Source of the DNA: a virus
Direction: 5' to 3' (one strand)
IMG/VR virus record: IMGVR_UViG_3300042478_001549
Location: 1-44,335 of that record
Length of the DNA: 44,335 bases
Shown here in pieces: positions 34,217 to 41,620 of the stretch. The position numbers and the translations under genes are program-made. The notes under the pieces were generated by a model. The model was given only the letters and a program-made list of their open reading frames with translations, was not told the DNA's origin and did not search any database. Each line of letters begins with the position of its first letter. Position 1 is the stretch's first letter.

Positions 34217-34608
34217 AACATGAACTCTTCCATAAAATACTTTTTCACATCTGGCACCAAACCCTTTTCTTCAAAGTTCCAGTGATTGATCTTACTCAGA
34301 ATTTCATCATATGTTTTTTGATCCAGTTCGTAATTTTTATAGTATGGGTCGTTGTCGAAAAGAAGAGACTGTTCTTTCAAATATTCTAGTGGTTCTCCAC
34401 CAAAATATTCAGACAACCATCGTGCATAACATATGCCGACCATGTAACTTTTGGCTGGATATATCCATCCTATGTTACGATCATTGAAATAACGAACAGC
34501 ATTACCAATAATATCATCTGACATTTCAACCGATTTGGTTTTCAGATCATCATCGAAATCGGTGTTGAGTCTATGATAAATTTCTTGTCTAATTTTCCAG
34601 TCTTTCAC
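34213..34608 (-). CDS. Unrecognised 131-residue cassette protein
   Basis: Starts with GTG inside the end of the preceding radical SAM gene (20-base overlap) and ends overlapping the next oxygenase gene by four bases. The protein is helical and rich in Asp, Tyr and Trp (for example IGWIYPAKSYMVGICYARWL and EYFGGEPLEYLKEQ). No domain is recognised. Small proteins of this size in radical SAM clusters are sometimes substrate carriers or leader-binding partners; that is a possibility only. The alternative is a subunit of an oxygenase. Confidence 0.75.
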   Translation of the reverse strand: MKDWKIRQEIYHRLNTDFDDDLKTKSVEMSDDIIGNAVRYFNDRNIGWIYPAKSYMVGICYARWLSEYFGGEPLEYLKEQSLLFDNDPYYKNYELDQKTYDEILSKINHWNFEEKGLVPDVKKYFMEEFML

Positions 34609-35497
34609 GATACCACTCTATTAAAAATTTATAACCATTGCAACTATTATTTAGATCCTTGACGTAACGATAGTGTTCTGTCAGGCATTTACCATAAAAC
34701 TCACAACTTCTACAGATATCACTAACGTTGTTTCGTTTTTCTTTTTGTGTCCATTTAAGGTAGTCTTCCCAACTATCCAGTTCCAAAAAATATTCATTGT
34801 CATTTAAATCGAATTCCAGTACAGCAAATTTACCATTTGGTGTGATGTAGATGTGGTCATCACTGAATGCATTTCGGTTACCATTCAGAACATCTTCAAT
34901 ATAATATTCGTTAATGAATTCAAAGTTTTTTTGTAACGGGCTTTCGATCCACTTTTTAACAAACTCCTCAAAGTCTTTGTGTGTGACGGGATGTTGATTT
35001 GCCTGGTTGGTGCTGTAAGGTTTTATTTCCACACTTCTCACACTACTACACATGTTCATCGATAATATAAAATCATCTACATCCATCTGTAATACTTTGG
35101 GGCTAGCCAAGACCAGTACGGCTATGGGTACTGGGCTCATCAACATGTTCTGATAAACTCTGTCTGACTTTTCTCTGGCTACCCAATCGTAACTAACACT
35201 CAGGTAGAAATCATCTTCATAAAAACCTTCATGCAACATTGAATAGTTGGTATTGATATTGATTTTGCCACTATAGTGTTTGCGAATCGTGTCTCTCAAT
35301 CCATAAAAGTAGTCTTTCTTTAATGTACCAATTTCACCACCATACAAATCAACATGTTCTATGTTTGGTATCTGTGATAACAAATCATCTAGTTTTTCTA
35401 ATTCTATTTTCTTCTGGTCAGACAACTGTTCTTCCGTCAGATAACAAAAGTCACATCTGAAGTTACAGAAGTAACTGGGATTAATAGAAACATTCAT
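34589..35497 (-). CDS. Radical SAM protein 1 (CX3CX2C), reduced SPASM-like C-terminus
   Basis: 302 residues. The [4Fe-4S] site is Cys11, Cys15, Cys18 (FCNFRCDFC), and GGE (53-55) contacts SAM. The C-terminal domain has Cys262, Cys265, Cys271 and Cys286 (CRSCEFYGKC, then a later Cys), which gives CX2CX5C without the fourth close Cys of a full SPASM motif. Radical SAM enzymes with such C-termini modify peptides or proteins by forming C-S, C-C or C-O links or epimers. Its start shares ATGA with the stop of radical SAM protein 2. It is shorter than the others, so it might be a partner rather than an independent catalyst. Confidence 0.9.
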   Translation of the reverse strand: MNVSINPSYFCNFRCDFCYLTEEQLSDQKKIELEKLDDLLSQIPNIEHVDLYGGEIGTLKKDYFYGLRDTIRKHYSGKININTNYSMLHEGFYEDDFYLSVSYDWVAREKSDRVYQNMLMSPVPIAVLVLASPKVLQMDVDDFILSMNMCSSVRSVEIKPYSTNQANQHPVTHKDFEEFVKKWIESPLQKNFEFINEYYIEDVLNGNRNAFSDDHIYITPNGKFAVLEFDLNDNEYFLELDSWEDYLKWTQKEKRNNVSDICRSCEFYGKCLTEHYRYVKDLNNSCNGYKFLIEWYRERLEN

Positions 35498-36564
35498 GGG
35501 TATTCTCTAACATACGGTGTAGGCTCCAGAATACCTGTCATTCCATTTGACTCGATAATATCTGGTGCCAACAGTTTCATTTTAGAACAGTGTTCTTCCA
35601 CCAAGTCATGGTCTTTTAAATCTTTGATTGTTTTCTTGCAACCATTACAAATTTGAAACATTGGGCAAGTGAAACAAGAACTTTTAAGGCTCTGTATTTC
35701 TGGTTGAAATCTCAAAGGAAATATTTTTTCACCTGACATTTCTTTTTCGAAATCTATTTGATAAAGTTTATCGTCACCAAATGCACCGCAACTATAATAG
35801 TCACCACTAGGTTGTAATGTTCGGATGTTTGCATCACAGTTTCTATTTTGTGGGCAAGTGGTTGCATGACCAACCAGTCTTTTTACCATCTGTTTTGTGT
35901 TATATTCCCACTTTGTCAAATCTTTTTTCCATATTTCAACATATATTTTATACATATATGCCAGTAAATATGGTTGCCCTTGTTGGCCCATGGTAATGTT
36001 TTTAAATTTTACCGGAGGTCCACTACTGAACGCATAGTTCAATTTACATTCCACATCCATTTCCTTGGCCAGTTCAACGTTCTTGATGGCTAGATGTTCA
36101 TTCTCCTTAGTGATAACACTTATGAAGTCCGGGCGATAACCAACAACGTCCAGCATCATATCACTGACGTTCCAGAAGTCTTCTTCACTGAACTCTGTCA
36201 AGTCACCTTTGAGTCTACCACCACCATATTGGAAACTGGTTGTAATACCCATGCGAGGATGCGTAAACAGTTCGGTCCATTTTTTGGGATTCTTATAGAA
36301 TGGCCATAGATTACTGGTAAATGATATGCGAGCATCACTACCAATTTCATTCAGATGTTCAATTATTTTCCAGTAATATTCTGGGCTCATCATTAGTGGA
36401 TCGCCACCATTAACAATTATGGTATTTGTTTCTGGATATCTCTTTAAAAACTTAAAGATATATTCGTGATCCAACTCCGCTGTCTTATCATCGGTGATGT
36501 GCGTACTTGAACAAAAGGTACACTTGAAGTTACACTTTTCAGTGGGTTTAATAATTAATTCCAT
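35494..36564 (-). CDS. Radical SAM/SPASM-type protein 2
   Basis: 356 residues. The cluster site is Cys11, Cys15, Cys18 (KCNFKCTFC), followed by GGDP (53-56) in place of the usual GGEP. In the second half a CX5C pair (CPQNRNC) and PSGDYYSCGAFGDD precede the C-terminal cluster region Cys297, Cys300, Cys306, Cys309 (CFTCPMFQICNGC), with a further Cys at 326. The spacing CX2CX5CX2C is close to, but not the same as, the SPASM CX2CX5CX3C. Probably carries one or two auxiliary iron-sulphur clusters. Four-base overlap with radical SAM protein 1, so translation is coupled. Confidence 0.92.
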   Translation of the reverse strand: MELIIKPTEKCNFKCTFCSSTHITDDKTAELDHEYIFKFLKRYPETNTIIVNGGDPLMMSPEYYWKIIEHLNEIGSDARISFTSNLWPFYKNPKKWTELFTHPRMGITTSFQYGGGRLKGDLTEFSEEDFWNVSDMMLDVVGYRPDFISVITKENEHLAIKNVELAKEMDVECKLNYAFSSGPPVKFKNITMGQQGQPYLLAYMYKIYVEIWKKDLTKWEYNTKQMVKRLVGHATTCPQNRNCDANIRTLQPSGDYYSCGAFGDDKLYQIDFEKEMSGEKIFPLRFQPEIQSLKSSCFTCPMFQICNGCKKTIKDLKDHDLVEEHCSKMKLLAPDIIESNGMTGILEPTPYVREYP

Positions 36565-36579
36565 GACAAAATTTTAGAT

Positions 36580-37692
36580 TCAATATGTCCAAGTGTAATG
36601 AAAGATGAATGTGTATCTATTAATGTCGCGTTTGATTAAGTTCCGAATGCCATGTTTGAAGATTGGTGCAGAATTGTTTACCAATACCATGACACCATCG
36701 TTTGGTAAAATGGTTTTGGTGTTTGTTATTTCTGAATTCACTTCTTTCATAATATTAATGTAACCACCCCACTCTTCTTTCCAGTCCTTTTCTTCTGTCA
36801 GATAACAGAAAACCATTAGGTCAGAACCATCGATTGCATCAACGTGATGTGGTGAATTCTCACTGCCATTCCAGAAATGAAGATACTTTGTGATGGCATT
36901 TGGTGGTCTATACATCCTTAAAGGTGAGAATGTATCATCTTTGATCAGATCATCCGAAATATCAATTAAACTCTTTGGTGCATTTGTGAAAATGTCTGCA
37001 CCAATTTTTCTTTCGTAAGATGGTCTATCATATCCGGTAGGATCAACATAATGTTTTTCGTTTTCGTGATACCAGTCTGGAACTTTTTTGTAAGTTGATT
37101 TCTTTGCATCGATCCATTTGGTATTTCTGACTTCTTCCCATAATCTTTCGTGAATATGAGGAGGAATTTTGGTCACAACGAAACCTTTATCGAAATATTC
37201 TTCAATGAAATCAATATGGTAATTTCTGTTTGAACCTGCGGCAGAATTCGCAACAATCAATCCACAAATCGTATCAAATTCACCTAGTTTTTCTTCATTG
37301 AATTTTTGTTTAGTATCATACAGTTGTTCAAATTGTGTATTGTAAACTGGTTGAATTTTTTTATTTGTGATTACATCTTTTATTAAGTTTGCCGTGTATT
37401 GTATACAGTTTATTGTTTCATCTGAATGATTTCTGAAAACTGTAAACGACCTTTTGTATCTGTTCAGTTGAAAGTAAGAATCATCTTTACCTTCTTCGAT
37501 ATCATAGGAGTAAACACCACCTTCCACATGCAATTCACCCATGAATATGTCGATGACCATGTGTATGTCTCTGCGAAGCAAGTCATATTCAAATTTAAAA
37601 TCTGTATATGTTCTTTGAACGTAATGAATTGCCTCCGAGGCAATGAAATCTTTGTTTAATTCAATTAATGGTAATATCATTTTCGTTTCCAA
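36580..37692 (-). CDS. 2OG/Fe(II) oxygenase-like protein with extra N-terminal domain
   Basis: 370 residues. The C-terminal about 210 residues are homologous to the protein at 38682-39311, sharing WNGSE(N/S), a HxD iron site (His283, Asp285), EEWGG, ILPN(D/N)G.M, the second His (347) and INRYTF with Arg359. This is the double-stranded beta-helix oxygenase pattern of prolyl 4-hydroxylase-like enzymes. The N-terminal 150 residues (MELIELNKDF-type start near YVQRTYTDFKFEYDLLRRDI) are not recognised and are absent in the shorter paralogue; they may recruit the substrate. The gene starts 32 bases inside the preceding radical SAM gene. Confidence 0.85.
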   Translation of the reverse strand: METKMILPLIELNKDFIASEAIHYVQRTYTDFKFEYDLLRRDIHMVIDIFMGELHVEGGVYSYDIEEGKDDSYFQLNRYKRSFTVFRNHSDETINCIQYTANLIKDVITNKKIQPVYNTQFEQLYDTKQKFNEEKLGEFDTICGLIVANSAAGSNRNYHIDFIEEYFDKGFVVTKIPPHIHERLWEEVRNTKWIDAKKSTYKKVPDWYHENEKHYVDPTGYDRPSYERKIGADIFTNAPKSLIDISDDLIKDDTFSPLRMYRPPNAITKYLHFWNGSENSPHHVDAIDGSDLMVFCYLTEEKDWKEEWGGYINIMKEVNSEITNTKTILPNDGVMVLVNNSAPIFKHGIRNLIKRDINRYTFIFHYTWTY

Positions 37693-38680
37693 CTTTTAAA
37701 TCAACATAGTCATAGACTTCTTTTAACCAACATGTGTCTTGAGTTCTCATGTCTTTCACGTGATTGCTCATAAAACACCCCATAGTACACCTTTGTAGGT
37801 GTTCGCATTCGTAACAATTGTAACTATCAAACCATTGTTGTTCAGTCACAACTTTAATAGGTATAACTTTCTCCAAATTCTCAAAGTAACCACAACCACC
37901 CCATTTTCCAGATGGCATAACAGTATGCGTATCCATGCATGACATTTTGTTTGCGGTTTTATTGGCAAATGTTTTGAACGGATGACAATTGTTCCAGTTC
38001 TCAAACATGTACTTCATAAAGTCACGAATCTCAATGTCTTTCGCCATTAGAAATTCATGGTTTTTTCCTGGTCCATAATAATCAAAATAGATTGGAAAGT
38101 TTTCGTACAAGTAATCAAAAAACGGTACATTGTCCGACATGAATTTATCTATATTTGGCTTCGTCATAATGACGTTGACACTGATTATATATTCTTTAAA
38201 ATCTTGTATGTTTTTTTTGTAGACTTCAAAAGTTTTTTTGTTGAATCTACCTGACGGGTCATAACTAGTCATAACCGATATTTCGTTATCGTCCAGAAAT
38301 TTCTTTATTCTTTGTTTCTTTTCCCATATAAAGTTGGTAATGAAAGAAACTTCTAAAGGTATGTTTATTTCTTTGCCGTATGCCAGTAATTTCTTGGTGA
38401 GTTCGGCGTAGTCGTCGAATACTTTATCTTCTACTGTATCCGAGAATAATTCTCCACCCATCATGTGTATGGAGATTTGCTTTTTGCCTTTTTTTATTTG
38501 CTGGTCAATTGACAATTTAATTGAGTCAAATTTACCAACTATTGTATCGATACCCTCATAGCTATCGTGGTCTTGGTTGCAGAATAAACAACTCAGATCA
38601 CAATATTCAAACAGTGTTACAATAATTTCACCAGTATCTGGTCTCTTATTGTGTATATTCAATACATGTTCAGCTATCAA
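37661..38680 (-). CDS. Radical SAM/SPASM protein 3
   Basis: 339 residues from a TTG start at 38680, since no ATG or GTG lies suitably close. Cluster site Cys27, Cys31, Cys34 (CDLSCLFC), SAM motif GGEL (75-78). The C-terminus has an exact SPASM spacing: Cys289, Cys292, Cys298, Cys302 (CYECEHLQRCTMGC) plus Cys317. The SPASM cluster usually marks enzymes that modify peptide substrates. The N-terminus is about 16 residues longer than in the other three. It starts one base after the oxygenase at 38682-39311. A late-like box at 38717-38724 lies 37 bases upstream within that gene. Confidence 0.91.
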   Translation of the reverse strand: MIAEHVLNIHNKRPDTGEIIVTLFEYCDLSCLFCNQDHDSYEGIDTIVGKFDSIKLSIDQQIKKGKKQISIHMMGGELFSDTVEDKVFDDYAELTKKLLAYGKEINIPLEVSFITNFIWEKKQRIKKFLDDNEISVMTSYDPSGRFNKKTFEVYKKNIQDFKEYIISVNVIMTKPNIDKFMSDNVPFFDYLYENFPIYFDYYGPGKNHEFLMAKDIEIRDFMKYMFENWNNCHPFKTFANKTANKMSCMDTHTVMPSGKWGGCGYFENLEKVIPIKVVTEQQWFDSYNCYECEHLQRCTMGCFMSNHVKDMRTQDTCWLKEVYDYVDLKVGNENDITIN

Positions 38681-38681
38681 T

Positions 38682-39311
38682 TTAAAACCACTTGTAAATA
38701 AAAGAGAAGGTGTATCTATTTATTGATGTGTTATGAAGTTTTTCTACCTTGTGCATGACAAGTGGGTTTGCATTGTTTATAACCAACATAGTTCCATTAT
38801 TAGGAAGAATTTTTTGTTCATAATGACAAATGTTGCCGACTTGTTTCTTCATGGTTATAGAACCGCCCCATTCACTCGACCACTTTTCGGAGTCTGTAAG
38901 ATAAATCAGAATGAGCGTGTCACATCCATTTATCGTATCGAAATGGTAATCTATACTCTCTGAACCATTCCAGAGATCAATGTATTTTAATTCGTGTGAT
39001 TTGTAGTAAGTTCTGAAAAAATCAAATTGATCATTCTCTATAAGTTTATTGCCAATTTTTATCAGTGTGATCGGAGTCTTTTCGAAAACTTCTTTTCCAA
39101 TCAGACGTTCATATTCGGATCTATTTGAACCATCTTTCTTCAATTCATATTTGTTTTTCTTTTTGTACCAAGAAGGTATTTGTTTGTAGATACCCTCTTC
39201 CGAATCATTCATCCACTCAGTCAGATAAACTTCCGACCAAAGTAATTTCAAGATATCATCAGGTACATTCGATTGAAAAAAACCTAAATCATAATAATCA
39301 TTTTGTTTCAT
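38682..39311 (-). CDS. 2OG/Fe(II) oxygenase-like protein, short paralogue
   Basis: 209 residues corresponding to the C-terminal part of the 370-residue protein at 36580-37692. Iron ligands are expected at His123, Asp125 and His187, with Arg199 contacting 2-oxoglutarate (YHFDTINGCDTLILIYLTDS, then VMHKVEKLHNTSINRYTFSF). Shared structural markers are WNGSES, SEWGG and ILPNNGTMLVINN. It likely hydroxylates a side chain of a protein or small molecule. The start shares ATGA with the stop of the upstream unrecognised gene. Confidence 0.85.
   Translation of the reverse strand: MKQNDYYDLGFFQSNVPDDILKLLWSEVYLTEWMNDSEEGIYKQIPSWYKKKNKYELKKDGSNRSEYERLIGKEVFEKTPITLIKIGNKLIENDQFDFFRTYYKSHELKYIDLWNGSESIDYHFDTINGCDTLILIYLTDSEKWSSEWGGSITMKKQVGNICHYEQKILPNNGTMLVINNANPLVMHKVEKLHNTSINRYTFSFIYKWF
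38717..38724 (-). promoter_or_regulatory. Possible late-type box within the cassette
   Basis: The minus strand reads AATAAATA inside the last codons of the oxygenase gene, 37 bases before the TTG start of radical SAM protein 3. It fits NATAAATA and the spacing seen elsewhere, but it falls in coding sequence for a conserved motif (INRYTF), so it could be fortuitous. Confidence 0.35.
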
Positions 39312-40345
39312 CTAAGTTGATATGATTTCAATTGTTCCGAGTTTTGATTTAATACATGATCCAACAAGTAGATGTTGATGTGTTCTTCGTCGCTAGATGG
39401 ATAAACTCTACTGTTCGATGTATCTTCTTTTTCCATCTGTAAAACTTTATCGACTTCTTCTTTTGTTAAGCCGCCGCGCAGCAGATCAAGCAAGTCCAGT
39501 TTCTTGATGATGGGAGAATTCTCAGAGAATTTATCCCAATTCATATAGACTTGTTTGGCTATATCTTTGAATTTCTTAATGTCTTCTTCGGAAGAATTTA
39601 TGATATCAACATTCGATGCTTCACCAACTTTACCAAGTAGTTCAGATTTATACAGTGTTGAATTGCCAAAAAATGTTTCATCGAATGGAATATTAAAGTT
39701 GGGTTTATGTTGGTTCTTATACACAGTGTGTTTTATCTCCAACAATATTTCTTGTAGTGTTCTTTTTAGAATTTTTTCTAAAGAAACAATTAATTGTGGT
39801 AAGTTTGAACCATCATGTTTATAAGACGCGACTAAAAATTCTAAACTTATCTGTTCTCTGATTGTGGTATACACTGCATCAACTTTGTCAATAGTAAGAC
39901 CACCAAATACTTTTTTGAATTCTGTTTCACTCACATCTTTGTATATTTCTACTTGTGAAGAAGAGTGATTATTTCTCCAAGATTGGCTTTTCTTCGTTTT
40001 CTTTAGATAAGAATCAACAACGAACCAAGCAGTGCTTGCATCCATATTTTTGAATAGTCTAATTAACCAATTACTTGTCAATTCGATAAAATTTTTGTCA
40101 TCAACATACACCAAAACACTTTTGTTTGTTTTTGAACTATGATCGTGTAGTGCTTTTACAAAATTATCGAAAGATTTTCCCAGATTTGCAAATTTGTCTG
40201 CATACATTAATAACTCACCATATGAAACTTTGTCCAATTGTTCGGACATTTTAATTCCATACTTCTCCGATAGCACCACTCTATCAAAGTTTATATCAAT
40301 CAAACTATCTGAAACGATATAAACTTTATTGAACAGATGAAACAT
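39308..40345 (-). CDS. Unrecognised 345-residue cassette protein
   Basis: Starts MFHLFNKVYIVSDSLIDINF and ends SEQLKSYQLR. Mostly helical with alternating strands in the first 120 residues (VLVYVDDKNFIELTSNWLIR, ASTAWFVVDSYLKKTKKSQS), no membrane segment, few cysteines and no metal motif. The N-terminal strands followed by helices suggest a Rossmann-like or receiver-like alpha/beta fold, but that is an impression. It overlaps the upstream 239-residue gene by 20 bases and the downstream oxygenase by 4, so expression is coupled with the cassette. Confidence 0.78.
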   Translation of the reverse strand: MFHLFNKVYIVSDSLIDINFDRVVLSEKYGIKMSEQLDKVSYGELLMYADKFANLGKSFDNFVKALHDHSSKTNKSVLVYVDDKNFIELTSNWLIRLFKNMDASTAWFVVDSYLKKTKKSQSWRNNHSSSQVEIYKDVSETEFKKVFGGLTIDKVDAVYTTIREQISLEFLVASYKHDGSNLPQLIVSLEKILKRTLQEILLEIKHTVYKNQHKPNFNIPFDETFFGNSTLYKSELLGKVGEASNVDIINSSEEDIKKFKDIAKQVYMNWDKFSENSPIIKKLDLLDLLRGGLTKEEVDKVLQMEKEDTSNSRVYPSSDEEHINIYLLDHVLNQNSEQLKSYQLR

Positions 40346-41045
40346 CTTTAAACTCCTGAATAGTTTTATTTTTCATTTCAACGTATTCATTTTCTTTAAC
40401 CAGCCCTTCAGCGATACCATATGTAAGCAAAAATAAAGGATTGTTTTCGTTTGCCCAGTAAGAAAATAAATTCTTACCTTTAAAAACGTACTCATTAAAA
40501 TAGTGTGAATAAAATTTTAAACTGTTTTGATTTGTGTTCTGAAAGAACGAATATAAATTTTTGTGTTTTAACAGACTTATGAAATTAACTCCGTTCATTT
40601 CTTTTGTATCATCAACCGGAAAACTATCAACGAACTGTTTAAATGCATCATCTTTGATGATATGCATATTATAAAGAGTCAAACTTTCCAGTTTAGATAT
40701 CCATTTATTCAAAATTTCTCTATTCTGTTCAATGAATTCTTTATCAATCGGCGGTATCAATCCTTTTGCTTGATGAAGAATTGCAATCGTAGAACTTTCT
40801 AAAGATGGAACATTAACAATCATGGATGTATTCAAGTAATCTTTGATCATTTCAAAGCATTCTTCATTCGAACAATCTTTAAAAGAGATATCACATGGTA
40901 TGTCCAGGTTGGAAATATATGTCAAAAGTTTTGAACCTTTTAAGGTACTGTCTTTATAGTTGATAACAAAAAAAGTTGTTTTGTCTGTGAAATATTTTTT
41001 TAAATTATCAATAGATACTGGCGCAGTTGTTTCAACGACATTCAT
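40326..41045 (-). CDS. Unrecognised 239-residue cassette protein next to the CHxS protein
   Basis: Starts MNVVETTAPVSIDNLKKYFT and is alpha/beta in character (TTFFVINYKDSTLKGSKLLT, then mainly helices to IQEFKDVSSVQ). No known domain is recognised. Its ribosome binding site (AGGAGATAATAATG) overlaps the last codons of the CHxS-tailed gene, three bases away, so its translation is directly tied to that gene. This close coupling makes it a candidate chaperone, recognition partner or processing factor for the CHxS protein; no sequence evidence decides. Confidence 0.78.
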   Translation of the reverse strand: MNVVETTAPVSIDNLKKYFTDKTTFFVINYKDSTLKGSKLLTYISNLDIPCDISFKDCSNEECFEMIKDYLNTSMIVNVPSLESSTIAILHQAKGLIPPIDKEFIEQNREILNKWISKLESLTLYNMHIIKDDAFKQFVDSFPVDDTKEMNGVNFISLLKHKNLYSFFQNTNQNSLKFYSHYFNEYVFKGKNLFSYWANENNPLFLLTYGIAEGLVKENEYVEMKNKTIQEFKDVSSVQ

Positions 41046-41047
41046 TA

Positions 41048-41620
41048 TTATCTCCTAGAACGCGAACCATGGCATGACGAATGGCAAGAAGCATGACAGA
41101 CGTTAACTTGTATAGTCACTGTACTTCCTCTTGCACTATTATATGTACTTCTTAATGTGTTAAAGAATGATTCTAGATTTGTGGCAGACGCGACATTTCC
41201 GGAAGCTACACCATTATTTGCTGGTGTACCAATGCTTTGAAGATAACTACCGTTCATGTACGCAACAGCTGTTTGGTCGTAAATAACACCGGGTGTTGGG
41301 CGTGAACCGGTGTTGCCACCGGCGCCATCGACAAACAATATCGCACGTAAGTTCCTGATTGAAGTGTATGCCGCAGTTTCATTCACAAGTGTATTGTAAA
41401 TATTTGATGCTGTAATTCTTGTGCCGGAAGAACCAATACTTCCTCCATTTATGCCTATTGCTCTTCCACTAGTTGAACCACCAAAATATCCACCATCAAA
41501 TTCTGCAAATGGATATGCGTTTGTGCCCCATGAAATACCTGAAGCTGATGTTGCGGTTACGTAATCTGCAAATCTATCAACGATGTTTTGTGTTCTTATA
41601 GGGTTAGTTAATGTTGCCAT
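41048..41620 (-). CDS. CHxS-tailed protein, candidate substrate of the radical SAM cassette
   Basis: 190 residues, Gly/Ser/Thr/Asn/Ala-rich with a beta-type body (for example FAEFDGGYFGGSTSGRAIGI and NLRAILFVDGAGGNTGSRPT), similar in style to phage tail proteins. The body has no cysteine and no histidine. All three Cys and all three His lie in residues 175-184 as three Cys-His-Xaa-Ser units (CHAS, CHSS, CHGS; bases 41063-41098), followed by the basic end RSRR. No signal peptide. The His-Xaa-Ser repeat recalls HxsA substrates of paired radical SAM maturases, and a full SPASM radical SAM gene begins upstream, overlapping by 17 bases. Alternatives: the tail binds iron or zinc as a pointed virion tip, without modification. 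Confidence 0.8.
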   Translation of the reverse strand: MATLTNPIRTQNIVDRFADYVTATSASGISWGTNAYPFAEFDGGYFGGSTSGRAIGINGGSIGSSGTRITASNIYNTLVNETAAYTSIRNLRAILFVDGAGGNTGSRPTPGVIYDQTAVAYMNGSYLQSIGTPANNGVASGNVASATNLESFFNTLRSTYNSARGSTVTIQVNVCHASCHSSCHGSRSRR

